Shown here one piece after another: positions 17,075 to 26,065 of a stretch of 64,000 bases of DNA; within the stretch, counting starts at the first letter, position 1; every line of letters begins with the position of its first letter. The notes beneath the pieces were generated by a model. The model saw nothing but the letters and a program-made list of their open reading frames with translations, did no database searches and was not told the DNA's origin. The position numbers were made by a program, and so were the translations under genes. The DNA is from CAZUVM01 sp964623885 (GTDB lineage: Bacteria > Verrucomicrobiota > Verrucomicrobiia > Limisphaerales > UBA8199): contig CAZUVM010000260.1 in NCBI GenBank assembly GCA_964623885.1, positions 13,885 through 77,884 on the forward strand. The letters are read 5' to 3'.

Positions 17075-18091
17075 ATGAATACTCAGACATCGTCCGCGAA
17101 TCGCGAAATAAACATCCGCGTCTTCAACGGCTGGGGCATGTTGCCGTTCAACCTCCTGCTGCTCTTGGGCGCCATTGCCCTGCTAATCTATTCTTTGGTC
17201 GCAGGGGTTAATACCATCAATCATCCGTATTGGGGTCTGTTGATCGCTGCCCTGCTGACGGAAATTGTCGCCATCGTCATGCTGCCTGGCTTTTTCACGT
17301 TGCAGCCCAACGAGGCGCGCGTGCTCGTGCTGTTCGGCTCGTACTGCGGCACGGTGCGCGACGCGGGATTTCATTGGGGCAATCCCTTCTATTCGAACGG
17401 CCGCAACCGGCCCGGCGAGAGCGGATCGACGCTGGAAGTGCAAACGAACGTCGGCACCGGCAAGCCGTCCGCTGCGGTGGGCGGTCGAGTTCGTCCTTCG
17501 CGCTTCAAGATTTCGCTGCGGGCGCGCAACTTCAACAGCGAAAAGATTAAAGTGAATGACAAACGCGGCAATCCAATTGAAATCGCGGCCGTCGTAGTTT
17601 GGCGCGTGCAGGACACGGCGCAGGCAATGTTCGACGTCGACGATTTTGAGAATTACGTTCGCGTGCAAAGCGAGTCGGCATTGCGCCATCTGGCCAGCGC
17701 CTACGCCTATGATTATGGCGAGGAGCATGAAATCACCCTGCGCAGCGGCGTCGAGGAAGTTTCGCAGGCGCTGAAACAGGAGTTGCAAGCGCGGCTGGAT
17801 AAGGCGGGCGTAGTGGTGGACGAAGCCCGGCTGACACACCTTGCTTACGCGCCCGAAATTGCGCAGGCGATGCTTCGGCGGCAACAAGCCGAAGCGGTAA
17901 TTGCCGCACGAACGAAGATCGTGCATGGCGCCGTGAGTATGGTGGATATGGCGCTGAAGGAATTGGCCGATAAGCACGTCGTCGATTTGGATGACGAGCG
18001 GCGGGCGACGATGGTGAGCAACCTCATGGTCGTGCTGTGCGGCGAGACCGAAGTTCACCCGGTGGTCAACACCGGCACGCTCTACACCTGA
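17075..18091 (+). CDS. SPFH-domain (stomatin/prohibitin-like) membrane protein
   Basis: The 338-residue protein has two N-terminal membrane helices (about 25-45 and 52-72) followed by an SPFH/Band-7 domain: PNEARVLVLFGSYCGTVRDAGFHWGNPF, NDKRGNPIEIAAVVVWRVQDTAQAMFDVDDFENYVRVQSE is its core, and the long helical QEL-to-QAEAVIAARTKIVHGA segment. Such proteins form large membrane-bound rings that organise membrane domains. A start at 17075 is supported by aaagg upstream. A gene for a ribbon-helix-helix DNA-binding protein follows after 7 bp, and a small membrane protein overlaps that one. The three are surely co-transcribed. Confidence 0.88.
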   Translation: MNTQTSSANREINIRVFNGWGMLPFNLLLLLGAIALLIYSLVAGVNTINHPYWGLLIAALLTEIVAIVMLPGFFTLQPNEARVLVLFGSYCGTVRDAGFHWGNPFYSNGRNRPGESGSTLEVQTNVGTGKPSAAVGGRVRPSRFKISLRARNFNSEKIKVNDKRGNPIEIAAVVVWRVQDTAQAMFDVDDFENYVRVQSESALRHLASAYAYDYGEEHEITLRSGVEEVSQALKQELQARLDKAGVVVDEARLTHLAYAPEIAQAMLRRQQAEAVIAARTKIVHGAVSMVDMALKELADKHVVDLDDERRATMVSNLMVVLCGETEVHPVVNTGTLYT

Positions 18092-18098
18092 GCCGATC

Positions 18099-18290
18099 AT
18101 GGCCGTACGCAAGCCGTTCCTGCTGCGCATCGACCCGGATCTTTGGGAGGACCTCGAGTCCTGGGCCAAAGACGAGTTGCGCAGCGTGAATGGCCAAATC
18201 GAGTACCTGTTGAGGCAGGCTGTCCAAAAACGAAAGGGAGGCCAGCCGCGGCCGGCGGCGCCCACCGAAGACTCCCAGGAACCCGCATGA
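18099..18290 (+). CDS. Arc-type ribbon-helix-helix DNA-binding protein
   Basis: This 63-residue protein has the ribbon-helix-helix pattern: a short beta strand (KPFLLRIDPDLWEDL), helix one (WEDLESWAKDELR) and, after the SVNGQ turn, helix two (IEYLLRQAVQKRKG). The DELRSVNGQIEYLLRQA segment is highly typical of Arc/MetJ-like repressors and of antitoxin DNA-binding domains. The C-terminal tail is Pro-rich and probably disordered. No toxin gene is adjacent; the partners are an SPFH protein and a small membrane protein, so it is more likely the operon's own repressor. A palindromic site at 17011-17029 ahead of the operon is its probable target. Confidence 0.85.
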   Translation: MAVRKPFLLRIDPDLWEDLESWAKDELRSVNGQIEYLLRQAVQKRKGGQPRPAAPTEDSQEPA

Positions 18291-18841
18291 GCACTCCATC
18301 CCTCATTGAAGCAGCCGATATTCCGGCGGTGAATCTGGGTGGAACGTGGCTGCCAGCAATAGTTCTTGTGCAGCTTTATGCCCTATTCGTGGTTCTGCTG
18401 ATTTGGTCCGTGGGCCGGCTGCCGGACCGCGTCACCACGCAGTTCAGCCTGTTCGGCCGGCCCTCAAAGCAAATGCGCCGTAGTGTTTATCTGGCATTCA
18501 TCAGCGTGTTTGCGCTGTTGCTCCCGCTCTTTGGTTGCGGATTCCACATTATGGGAAAAGTGAAGCCTGGCAGCATCCACATCCCCAATCAGGCGTATTG
18601 GCTCTCGCCAGCACATCTGGCCGAAACCCAGGACTTTTTCCTGACGCACTGGCTCTGGTTTGGGTGCCTGATGGTTAGCTTTATGGTCGGTGTCCATTAT
18701 CTCATTGTGCGCGCCAATCGGCGGCAGCCTGCGCGGCTTCCGTGGCCGCTTTTGATTGTCCTGCTTGCGTATCTTTTCGGTGGAATAATCTGCTGGTCCA
18801 CCAGCCTAACGGTACATTTTGCAGCGCTGCCTGGCACGTAG
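18287..18841 (+). CDS. integral membrane protein with DUF1648-like segment
   Basis: The 184-residue protein has about four membrane helices (near 22-44, 66-86, 122-146 and 156-178) and an early RLPDRVTTQFSLFGRPSKQMRR segment that resembles the DUF1648 motif of SdpI-like membrane proteins. Its ATG overlaps the stop of the ribbon-helix-helix gene by four bases (ATGA), showing translational coupling. With the SPFH protein it probably forms a membrane-associated module controlled by the regulator between them. SdpI-type proteins can give immunity to membrane-active toxins, so a defence or envelope-stress role is possible, but this is inference. Confidence 0.72.
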   Translation: MSTPSLIEAADIPAVNLGGTWLPAIVLVQLYALFVVLLIWSVGRLPDRVTTQFSLFGRPSKQMRRSVYLAFISVFALLLPLFGCGFHIMGKVKPGSIHIPNQAYWLSPAHLAETQDFFLTHWLWFGCLMVSFMVGVHYLIVRANRRQPARLPWPLLIVLLAYLFGGIICWSTSLTVHFAALPGT

Positions 18842-18942
18842 TAGAACGGGGCGCTGTGCGAGCAGATAATTGAGGCAAGGGCGAGACGAACGACGCGCAA
18901 GCAACTCCTGCTTTCTCATTCAGAGGACCGCCAAACATAAGT

Positions 18943-18966
18943 CGGCCCGGCATTTCTGCCGGGCCG
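18943..18966. terminator. strong G/C hairpin after the SPFH operon
   Basis: The arms cggcccggca and tgccgggccg form a perfect 10-bp stem with a 4-base loop, about 100 bp after the operon. No T run follows, so it may be a processing or REP-like element rather than a factor-independent terminator. The rest of 18842-19241 shows no gene; a partial palindrome ctttacttaacaaag at 19188-19202 could be an operator for the ROK gene. Confidence 0.5.
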
Positions 18967-19241
18967 CTCAACCCAACAAGGGATCGGCTACCATGAAAAG
19001 CCCGTGGCTTTTAACCCTCATCCACACCTAAGCCAATCCACAAGTACTCATAAGACGCACCAAAGTTGATCGATATTCATTGGCGCCAGGTAATGCGAAC
19101 CGTGAGTTGTGACAGAAAAGAGCATTCACATGGGGCCGGATCCGGTGCAAAGGGCCCCCAAGAATTCTCGTAAGTACAAAAAACGCTCTTTACTTAACAA
19201 AGTTCAAATAATACTCTGACAGCAATTCACAGCCGCAACAC

Positions 19242-20402
19242 ATGCTGGGCGTCAAAACAGCCGCCTTACCTGCCAGCTTACGCCGCACCAACCAGCGGAC
19301 TATCATCTCTCTACTGATGCGTTTGGGGTGTGCTTCGCGGGCTGAGCTTGCCAAAGCAGCCGGAATGAGCCAACCCACCGCCGGGAAAATCACCGCGGAG
19401 TTGCTTCGCCTCGGTATCTTGCAGGAAGCCGGCGCCGCCAATGGCCGGCATCCGCGCCTTGGTCGTCCGGGGCAAATGTTGCGGTTGGCAGATCGAGATC
19501 CACGATTTGTGGTTTTGGAACTGGGCGTGGCCGAAACGCGGATGACCACGCTGCCCGTTGCGGTAAAACTGGAGGACCGCTGGACGCATCAATTTCCAAC
19601 GCACGGGTCCGCCGCGGCGTGGCTCAAAGAATTGTCTCGAGTCCGCGCCAACCTTAACGGGGAAAGATTTTGGGGCGTGCTCATTAGCGTGCCGGGAATC
19701 GTCGATGAAGAACGCGGCAAAGTGATTTTTTCTCCGAACCTGCATTGGCTGGAGGGAGCAGACTTACCGAAGCTGGTGAGCAGGGTTTGGGACGTGCCAG
19801 TGGTGCTGGTGCAGGAAATCCGCGCACTGGCGTTGGGCCAGCTGACGGCTGAGCCCGGCGGGGAAGATTTTTTGCTGGTGGATTTTGGGCAGGGTGTTGG
19901 CGGGGCAATCGTCCTGGAAGGCAAACTTTATCCGCACCCGATGCCGTTGAGCGGTGAATTAGGGCATACGCCCGTGGCTGGGAACAACCGCCGTTGCGGT
20001 TGCGGGGCTGTCGGCTGCCTGGAGACACTGGTCTCCGAACGCGGACTGCTGGAAAGTTTCGGCCGCGATAATTGGGCAGCCTTGGCGCAACGCGTGGCCC
20101 AGGAAGGAATTGAGAAATGGCTCAGCGAAACGCTGGCTGTGACCGGCAAAGTGATCGCGGGCGCGCTCAATGTGCTAGGCATTCACCGCGTAGTCGTGAC
20201 GGGACTGCTGACCGAATTACCAGGATGTGTCGAGTCGCTGAGCCAGGAGATTCGTGCCGGCGCCATGTGGGGACGATTCGGCCAGGTCGAATGCCAGGCC
20301 GTGCCCCGACGCCGAAGTGCCGGCCTGGTAGCGGCCGGTTTGGATCGTTTGGTATTGCCAGCGGGCGAGGAAAGCGCCGTTGTGTTGCCCGCGGCCAGTT
20401 GA
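19242..20402 (+). CDS. ROK-family transcriptional regulator
   Basis: The 386-residue protein has an N-terminal winged helix-turn-helix (residues 14-65: RRTNQRTIISLLMR, ASRAELAKAAGMSQPTAGKI) followed by a ROK sugar-binding/kinase-like fold. The zinc motif is intact (GELGHTPV, then CGCGAVGCLE), as is the second phosphate-type loop VDFGQGVGGAIV. The first phosphate loop, normally DxGxT, is changed to ELGVAETR, and the catalytic Asp of the NDAN-type loop is replaced in QEIRALALG. It is therefore a sugar-sensing regulator of the NagC/XylR kind and not a kinase. It is the first gene of the arabinose-type operon, with 32 bp to araB, and probably controls it. Confidence 0.88.
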   Translation: MLGVKTAALPASLRRTNQRTIISLLMRLGCASRAELAKAAGMSQPTAGKITAELLRLGILQEAGAANGRHPRLGRPGQMLRLADRDPRFVVLELGVAETRMTTLPVAVKLEDRWTHQFPTHGSAAAWLKELSRVRANLNGERFWGVLISVPGIVDEERGKVIFSPNLHWLEGADLPKLVSRVWDVPVVLVQEIRALALGQLTAEPGGEDFLLVDFGQGVGGAIVLEGKLYPHPMPLSGELGHTPVAGNNRRCGCGAVGCLETLVSERGLLESFGRDNWAALAQRVAQEGIEKWLSETLAVTGKVIAGALNVLGIHRVVVTGLLTELPGCVESLSQEIRAGAMWGRFGQVECQAVPRRRSAGLVAAGLDRLVLPAGEESAVVLPAAS

Positions 20403-20434
20403 TTGTTTGTTTTGGACCAACTCATTGTCAGCTT

Positions 20435-22123
20435 ATGAGCTCGAAGTACACGATCGGTCTCGATTACGGGACGAACTCGGTGCGCACAGTGATCGTCAAT
20501 GCGGCCAACGGCCGCGAGGTGGCAACCGCGGTTTGGAATTACACCCACGGAAACCAGGGCATCATCCTTTCACGCGATCCGAATCTGGCGCGGCAACACC
20601 CGGCGGACTACTTGACCGGCGCAGAAACGACCATCCGCAAGGCATTAGGTCTGGCGAAACGATCGGTGCGCGGTTTTCAACCGGACCAGGTGATCGGGAT
20701 CGGTGTCGACACCACCGGAAGCACGCCGTTGCCGGCGGATGCCCAGGGCCGGCCCCTGGCGATGGATCGGCGGTTCGCCAAAAACCCTGCCGCGATGGCG
20801 TGGCTTTGGAAAGATCATACCGGCGTGGGCGAAGCTGCGGAGATCACGGCTCTGGCAAGCAAACTCCGGCCGCAATATCTCGCCAAGTGCGGTGGTACGT
20901 ATTCGAGCGAATGGTTCTTTAGCAAGATTCTGCATTGCTTGCGCACGAGCCCGGACGTTTTCGATGCTGCGCACCTCTGGGTCGAATGCGCCGACTGGAT
21001 CCCGGCCATGCTCACCGGCACCGAAGCGCCGGATCAGCTCACGGTCGGCATTTGCGCTGCCGGCCATAAAGCGATGTATAACGACGATTGGGGCGGTTAC
21101 CCCGATGCCGAATTCCTGTCTCAATTGGACCCGAAGCTCGGCGAGTTGCGTTCTCGATTGCGGCCGAAGGCGCATGCGATCGATCGCGCGGTGGGCGGCT
21201 TAACCGCCGATTGGGCGAAACGCACCGGCTTACCTGCCGGCATTCCGGTGGCGGTTGGGGCCTTTGACGCGCACCTGGGCGGCGTCGGCTCCGGGATTCA
21301 GCCGGGCACGCTCGTTAAGATTATCGGCACCAGTACTTGTGACATGATGGTCGTCCCGCTTGGTGAAAAGCTGGCCGATATTCCGGGCCTGTGCGGAATT
21401 GTTTCCGGAAGCATCTTGCCGGGTTATTATGGTCTGGAGGCTGGCCAGTCTGCGGTAGGCGATATTTTCAACTGGTTCGTCAATTACGTCCAGCCGCTCG
21501 GGAAAAAGGCCGGCTCTCATGAAGCCTTGAGTTCGGCTGCCGCCAAAGTAGCTCCCGGCGAATCCGGCCTGCTGGCGCTGGATTGGAACAATGGCAACCG
21601 CACGATCCTCGTAGACCAGCGCCTGACCGGTCTTATGCTGGGCCAGACCCTTTACACCACGCCGGCGGAAATTTACCGGGCGCTGATCGAGGCGACTGCC
21701 TTTGGCGCGCTGACCATCATCAATCGATTTGAGGAGTACGGCGTAAGAGTTGAGCAAATCGTCAATTGCGGTGGCATTGCCGAGAAGAACCCGGTCGTGA
21801 TGCAGATCTACGCCGATGTGACCGGTCGGCCCATCAAGATCTCGCGATCAGCGCAGACATGCGCGCTGGGCGCTGCGATTGCCGGCGCGGTCGTCGCCGG
21901 CCGAAAGGCGGGCGGTCATGACACTTATGCGGAGGCACAGCAGGCAATGACCGGGCTTAAGTCGCGGGTATTTCAACCAAACCCAACCGCGCACGAAATT
22001 TACAAACAGCTTTACGTCCTGTACCGCAAACTCCACGACTCTTTCGGCACGCAGCAACCCAACGGATCACTATATCCGGTGATGAAGGAACTCATCGAGA
22101 TTCGAAGCAAGGCGAGGAGTTAA
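20435..22123 (+). CDS. araB: ribulokinase
   Basis: The 562-residue protein is a FGGY-family carbohydrate kinase of ribulokinase length (E. coli AraB about 566). N-terminal phosphate loop GLDYGTNSVRTVIV, the GVDTTGSTPLPADA region, the catalytic base in GAFDAHLGG, and the C-terminal NCGGIAEKNPVVMQIYADV and CALGAAIAGAV adenosine motifs are present. It phosphorylates L-ribulose to L-ribulose 5-phosphate in the cytoplasm. The ATG at 20435 is chosen since it opens directly on the first kinase strand; longer in-frame sequence upstream is antisense-like overlap with the ROK gene. araD follows after 29 bp. No L-arabinose isomerase gene (araA) is present in the window. Confidence 0.93.
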   Translation: MSSKYTIGLDYGTNSVRTVIVNAANGREVATAVWNYTHGNQGIILSRDPNLARQHPADYLTGAETTIRKALGLAKRSVRGFQPDQVIGIGVDTTGSTPLPADAQGRPLAMDRRFAKNPAAMAWLWKDHTGVGEAAEITALASKLRPQYLAKCGGTYSSEWFFSKILHCLRTSPDVFDAAHLWVECADWIPAMLTGTEAPDQLTVGICAAGHKAMYNDDWGGYPDAEFLSQLDPKLGELRSRLRPKAHAIDRAVGGLTADWAKRTGLPAGIPVAVGAFDAHLGGVGSGIQPGTLVKIIGTSTCDMMVVPLGEKLADIPGLCGIVSGSILPGYYGLEAGQSAVGDIFNWFVNYVQPLGKKAGSHEALSSAAAKVAPGESGLLALDWNNGNRTILVDQRLTGLMLGQTLYTTPAEIYRALIEATAFGALTIINRFEEYGVRVEQIVNCGGIAEKNPVVMQIYADVTGRPIKISRSAQTCALGAAIAGAVVAGRKAGGHDTYAEAQQAMTGLKSRVFQPNPTAHEIYKQLYVLYRKLHDSFGTQQPNGSLYPVMKELIEIRSKARS

Positions 22124-22144
22124 ACCACGAAATACACGAAAAAT
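22124..22144. repeat. dispersed motif accacgaaatacacgaaa
   Basis: The A-rich motif fills most of the araB-araD gap. Related copies lie at 49683-49715 (opposite orientation) and 58199-58228, always between genes. They seem to be a dispersed spacer repeat. Function unknown. Confidence 0.6.
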
Positions 22145-22152
22145 CAGAAAAC

Positions 22153-22851
22153 ATGTTGAGCCAGCTCAAACGCGACGTCTGCCAAGCGAACCTCGACCTG
22201 GTCAAAGAGGGCCTTGTGATCCAAACCTGGGGTAATGCCAGCGGCATGGACCGCGGCAAAGGCCTCATGGTAATCAAACCGTCGGGTGTGCCTTACGCAA
22301 AAATGCGACCCGAGCACATGGTCGTGCTCGAGTTGGAATCGGGCAAAATCGTCGAAGGCAAACTAAATCCCAGTTCCGACACGCCAACCCACCTCGTGCT
22401 TTATCGCGCTTTCAAAGACATCGGTGGCGTCGTTCACACACACAGCCTTTGCGCGACCGCATGGGCCCAAACTTGCCAGTCCTTGCCCGCGCTGGGCACC
22501 ACCCACGCCGACTATTTCCATGGTCCGGTCCCGTGCACCCGACCTATGGAAAAACAAGAGATTGAGAATGACTACGAGGCCAAGACCGGCGATGTCATTG
22601 TCGAGGCATTTAACGGCCGCGACCCGCTTTCGTGTCCCGCCGTGCTGGTAGCCAGCCACGGCCCGTTCGCTTGGGGCAAAACTGTCGCCGACGCCGTCCA
22701 CCACGCCGTGATCCTCGAGCACCTGGTGCGGTTGGCAGGCGAAACCCTGAGGGTTTTTCCTTCCACTCAACCGATGCCTCAGGTATTGCTCGACAAGCAC
22801 TTTTTCCGGAAACACGGCCCAGGTGCGTACTACGGCCAGAATAAGAAGTAA
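22153..22851 (+). CDS. araD: L-ribulose-5-phosphate 4-epimerase
   Basis: The 232-residue protein belongs to the class II aldolase/AraD family. The first zinc ligands are HTHS (VVHTHSLCATAWAQ), preceded by the phosphate-binding NASGMDRGKGLMVIKPSGVPY and SSDTPTHL segments; later HADYFHGPVPCTRP and the SHGPFAWGKTVADAVHHAV stretch supplies the third His ligand and the catalytic Tyr/His region. It epimerises L-ribulose 5-phosphate to D-xylulose 5-phosphate, which enters the pentose phosphate pathway. Length equals E. coli AraD (231). It lies between araB and galM, with short gaps, in one transcription unit. Confidence 0.94.
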   Translation: MLSQLKRDVCQANLDLVKEGLVIQTWGNASGMDRGKGLMVIKPSGVPYAKMRPEHMVVLELESGKIVEGKLNPSSDTPTHLVLYRAFKDIGGVVHTHSLCATAWAQTCQSLPALGTTHADYFHGPVPCTRPMEKQEIENDYEAKTGDVIVEAFNGRDPLSCPAVLVASHGPFAWGKTVADAVHHAVILEHLVRLAGETLRVFPSTQPMPQVLLDKHFFRKHGPGAYYGQNKK

Positions 22852-22883
22852 TCAGTAATCAGTGACCAGTATTCAGTGATCAC
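22848..22883. repeat. micro-repeat based on atcagt
   Basis: The araD-galM gap is made of near-tandem copies of taatcagt and attcagtg. Such degenerate 6-8-bp spacer repeats recur at several other gene junctions in the window (33225-33258, 37997-38027, 40111-40131). Confidence 0.55.
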
Positions 22884-22895
22884 ACGACAAAACCT

Positions 22896-24020
22896 ATGTA
22901 TATCTCAACCAGAACTCTGATCCCCTGCGCTGTAATCCTCTCGACCTCTCTCTGCCTAGGTGCGGGCAAAATCTCGCATAAACCCTTCGGTCACGCGACG
23001 GACGGCGCGCCCGTAACGCTCTATACCCTGCGCAATGCCAATGGTGTCGAAGCCAATATTATGAACTACGGCGGCATCGTCGTCTCCCTTAAGGTCCCGG
23101 ACAAATCAGGCAAGCTCGGCGATGTCGTGCTCGGCTACGACAATGTGGCGGATTACATTAAAGAGACCCCTTATTTCGGCGCACTGATTGGCCGCTATGG
23201 CAATCGAATCGCGAAAGGCCAATTCACGATCAACGGCCGCCAATACACACTGGCTACAAACAATTACCCCAACTCACTCCACGGCGGCGTTAAAGGCTTT
23301 GATAAAGTCGTCTGGCAAGCCACACCGTCGACCACCGACCAGGGCCCCACACTCAAGCTCCAGTACCTGGCTCACGATGGCGAGGAAGGTTACCCCGGTA
23401 ACCTGTCGGTGACGGTTGTCTACACCCTTACGGACGATAACGGACTGAAAGTGGAGTATACCGCCACGACCGATATGGACACCGTTATTAATCTTACCCA
23501 ACACTCCTATTGGAACCTCGCCGGCAAAGGCGACATACTCAGTCACGAGGTCATGATGTCCGCGGATCGTTTCACGCCCGTGGACAGCACACTGATCCCA
23601 ACCGGCGAATTGCCGTCGGTAGAAGGTACCCCGTTTGACTTCCGCAAAGCGACCGCGATTGGCGCCCGGATCAACCAATCAGATGAGCAGCTCAAGTTCG
23701 GCAAGGGCTACGACCATAACTGGGTTTTCAACAAGCGCATCGGCGACCTAACGCAGATGGCCCGCGTGTATGAGCCAACGACTGGCCGCGTGATGGAGGT
23801 TTGGTCGACCGAACCCGGCCTGCAGTTTTATTCGGGCAACTTCCTGGACGGCACCATCAAAGGCAAGGGCGGCTGGGTTTACCAGTTCCGCAATGGGTTC
23901 TGCATGGAGCCACAGCATTATCCGGATTCGCCTAACCACCCCGACTTCCCTTCAGCGGTGTTGAAACCCGGCCAGACCTATCACAACACCATCATTTACA
24001 AGTTTTCCGTTCAGCGCTGA
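22896..24020 (+). CDS. galM: secreted aldose 1-epimerase (mutarotase)
   Basis: The 374-residue protein is a GalM-family enzyme with a signal peptide (MYISTRTLIPCAVILSTSLCLGAGK). Family motifs include MNYGGIVVSLKVPDKSGKLGDVVLGYDN, GRYGNRIAKGQFTING, LHGGVKGFDKVVW (first catalytic His), LTQHSYWNLAG (second His), DHNWVF, and the Glu-bearing EPQHYPDSPNHP. It interconverts the alpha and beta anomers of sugars. Its probable export means anomers are equalised in the periplasm before uptake by the symporter encoded next. The cytoplasmic araB and araD upstream would then use the sugar. E. coli GalM is cytoplasmic, so the secreted form is a notable variation. Confidence 0.93.
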   Translation: MYISTRTLIPCAVILSTSLCLGAGKISHKPFGHATDGAPVTLYTLRNANGVEANIMNYGGIVVSLKVPDKSGKLGDVVLGYDNVADYIKETPYFGALIGRYGNRIAKGQFTINGRQYTLATNNYPNSLHGGVKGFDKVVWQATPSTTDQGPTLKLQYLAHDGEEGYPGNLSVTVVYTLTDDNGLKVEYTATTDMDTVINLTQHSYWNLAGKGDILSHEVMMSADRFTPVDSTLIPTGELPSVEGTPFDFRKATAIGARINQSDEQLKFGKGYDHNWVFNKRIGDLTQMARVYEPTTGRVMEVWSTEPGLQFYSGNFLDGTIKGKGGWVYQFRNGFCMEPQHYPDSPNHPDFPSAVLKPGQTYHNTIIYKFSVQR

Positions 24021-24065
24021 CCGCCTGACGAACGGCTCGTTAACCAAGTAACCACTACACCAACC

Positions 24066-25886
24066 ATGCAAGCATCCCCTAGCACGCTTCTGGCACAAGC
24101 CCAACCGGGCGTCTCCACCCTCACCGGCCTGGATTGGGTCGCCATTGCATTCTACTTCGGCATCCTCTTGTGCGTTGCATGGTGGGTGGTGAAACGCCGC
24201 AAAGATACCGCCGCCGATTACTTTCTCGCTGGACGCAACCTCGGCTGGTGGATTATCGGCGCATCGATTTTTGCATCAAACATCGGCTCGGAACACATTG
24301 TTGGCCTGGCGGGCTCCGGCGCCAAGGACGGTGTGGCGCTGGCCCACTATGAATTCCATGCCTGGTGCTTGCTCATCCTGGCGTGGGTATTTGTCCCGTT
24401 CTATGCGCGCTCCCTGGTGTTCACCATGCCCGAGTTCCTCGAGCGGCGCTTCTCAACCGGCTCGCGGTACGTGCTCTCCATCGTCTCACTCGTAACCTTC
24501 ATTGTTTCGAAGATCGCCGTCGGCATCTATGCCGGTGGGCTGGTGTTCAGCACCCTCCTGCCCGAAATGCACATCGGCAGTATCAACAGTTTCTGGATCG
24601 GATCGGTTCTCGTCATTGCTCTGACTGGCCTTTACACGGCGCTGGGCGGAATGAGAGCCGTGGCCTACAACGACGCCGTTCAAGTCACGGTCTTGATCGT
24701 CGGTTCTGCGTTGCTGACCATTATCGGTCTGAACGCGCTGGGCGGTTGGGGGGAATTGAAACGGATTTGCGGCTCGGACATGTTTAACCTTTGGAAACCG
24801 CTGATCCCCGCCGGCGTCGAGTCAACTTGGGCGCCCGTATTGCAAAGGGACGCCACCGGAAAGGTCATCAAGGAAGCTTGGTACTTCAATCAGAACTTCC
24901 CGTGGGTGGGCATGGCCATCTGCGCGCCGGTCATTGGCTTGTGGTACTGGTGCACCGACCAGTACATCGTACAGCGTGCACTGGGCGCTCCGAACGAGCG
25001 CGTAGCTCGCCAGGGCAGCATCTTCGCGGCCATCCTGAAGCTGTTCCCGGTTTATCTGTTCATTATCCCCGGACTGATTTGTTTCGCGCTGGCGAAAAGT
25101 GGAAAGAACGCCGAGTTGGCAGCGCAGTTTTTTGGTCCGAATGCGATGGCCAATCCGACGCAAGTCGCTTTCCCGCTAATGGTCGAACACGTGCTCCCTC
25201 CCGGCGTTCGCGGAATTGTCGTAGCGGGTCTGCTTTCCGCCTTGATGGGCTCTTTGGCCGGCGTGTTCAACGCCTGTTCCACGCTGTTTACTGTGGACCT
25301 CTACAATAAACTCAGGCCCAACGCGTCGCAGCATGAGATGGTGCGGATGGGGCGCATCGCGACTATCACAATGGTTCTGATCGCCATGGCCTGGATCCCC
25401 GTAGTGCAAGGCGCAACCGGCCTTTATAACTATCTCCAATCGGTTCAAGGCTATCTCGCGCCGCCGATTTTCGTCGTGTTTTTCTTTGGCGTCTTCTGGA
25501 AGCGCCTCAATGCCCAAGGTTGCTTTTGGGCGATGGCTGTTGGATTTGTCGTTGGGATCTTCCGCATGCTGGTGGACACGCCCGTCACTCTCGGGTTGGC
25601 TAACTACAAAAACGGTTACCCGGAGGGTTCATTCCTGTGGATCATTAACAACATCAACTTTCAGTATTTTAGCATCCTCATCACCATTGTTTCCGCGGTG
25701 GTAATGGTCGGGGTCAGCATGCTCACCAGCGCGCCGGATTACGACAAAATCAAGAACCTCAGCTTTGGCACCGTTACCGACGAGCATCGGGCCGAGAGCG
25801 CCAAGAGCTGGGGCGCCGGCGAGGTGCTCGCTTCGGTGGTCGTGCTGGTCGTTATTATCGGCGGCTACCTCTATTTCCGCGGATAG
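24066..25886 (+). CDS. sodium/solute symporter, SSS family (probable sugar transporter)
   Basis: This 606-residue protein has the features of SGLT-type symporters: about 14 membrane helices, the early RRKDTAADYFLAGRNLGWWIIGASIFASNIGSEHIVGLAGSG core with the helix-1 break (SNIGSEH), the SSS signature around GIVVAGLLSALMGSLAGVFNACSTLFT, and a loop before the last helix. It imports a sugar with Na+. As the last gene of the ROK-araB-araD-galM operon and 45 bp after the secreted mutarotase, it probably carries L-arabinose or a related aldose. A clear intrinsic terminator begins 27 bp after its stop. Confidence 0.92.
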   Translation: MQASPSTLLAQAQPGVSTLTGLDWVAIAFYFGILLCVAWWVVKRRKDTAADYFLAGRNLGWWIIGASIFASNIGSEHIVGLAGSGAKDGVALAHYEFHAWCLLILAWVFVPFYARSLVFTMPEFLERRFSTGSRYVLSIVSLVTFIVSKIAVGIYAGGLVFSTLLPEMHIGSINSFWIGSVLVIALTGLYTALGGMRAVAYNDAVQVTVLIVGSALLTIIGLNALGGWGELKRICGSDMFNLWKPLIPAGVESTWAPVLQRDATGKVIKEAWYFNQNFPWVGMAICAPVIGLWYWCTDQYIVQRALGAPNERVARQGSIFAAILKLFPVYLFIIPGLICFALAKSGKNAELAAQFFGPNAMANPTQVAFPLMVEHVLPPGVRGIVVAGLLSALMGSLAGVFNACSTLFTVDLYNKLRPNASQHEMVRMGRIATITMVLIAMAWIPVVQGATGLYNYLQSVQGYLAPPIFVVFFFGVFWKRLNAQGCFWAMAVGFVVGIFRMLVDTPVTLGLANYKNGYPEGSFLWIINNINFQYFSILITIVSAVVMVGVSMLTSAPDYDKIKNLSFGTVTDEHRAESAKSWGAGEVLASVVVLVVIIGGYLYFRG

Positions 25887-25912
25887 CCGCCTTTGGTCGA
25901 TACTAATGAAGG

Positions 25913-25960
25913 ATCCGTCGGCCGTACAGCGACGGATTGCTTTGTTCTTCTTTTTCGCGC
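25913..25960 (+). terminator. intrinsic terminator of the arabinose-type operon
   Basis: The arms atccgtcg (25913-25920) and cgacggat (25930-25937) pair perfectly around a 9-base loop, followed by the T-rich tgctttgttcttcttttt. It closes the operon that starts with the ROK gene. Confidence 0.8.
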
Positions 25961-26065
25961 CGGGAGATCCATAGAGGGTTACCGGCGGTTGAATTCGTCT
26001 GAGAAGTCTTGACTTTGACAAGGACGGAGAGTTATAGTACTTTTACGAGGAAGGAGAGTTGGAAG

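Noticed and set aside
19188..19222. Sigma-70 promoter before the ROK gene
   Set aside because: Only loose -35 and -10 matches with wrong spacing; the partial palindrome is noted but no promoter can be supported.
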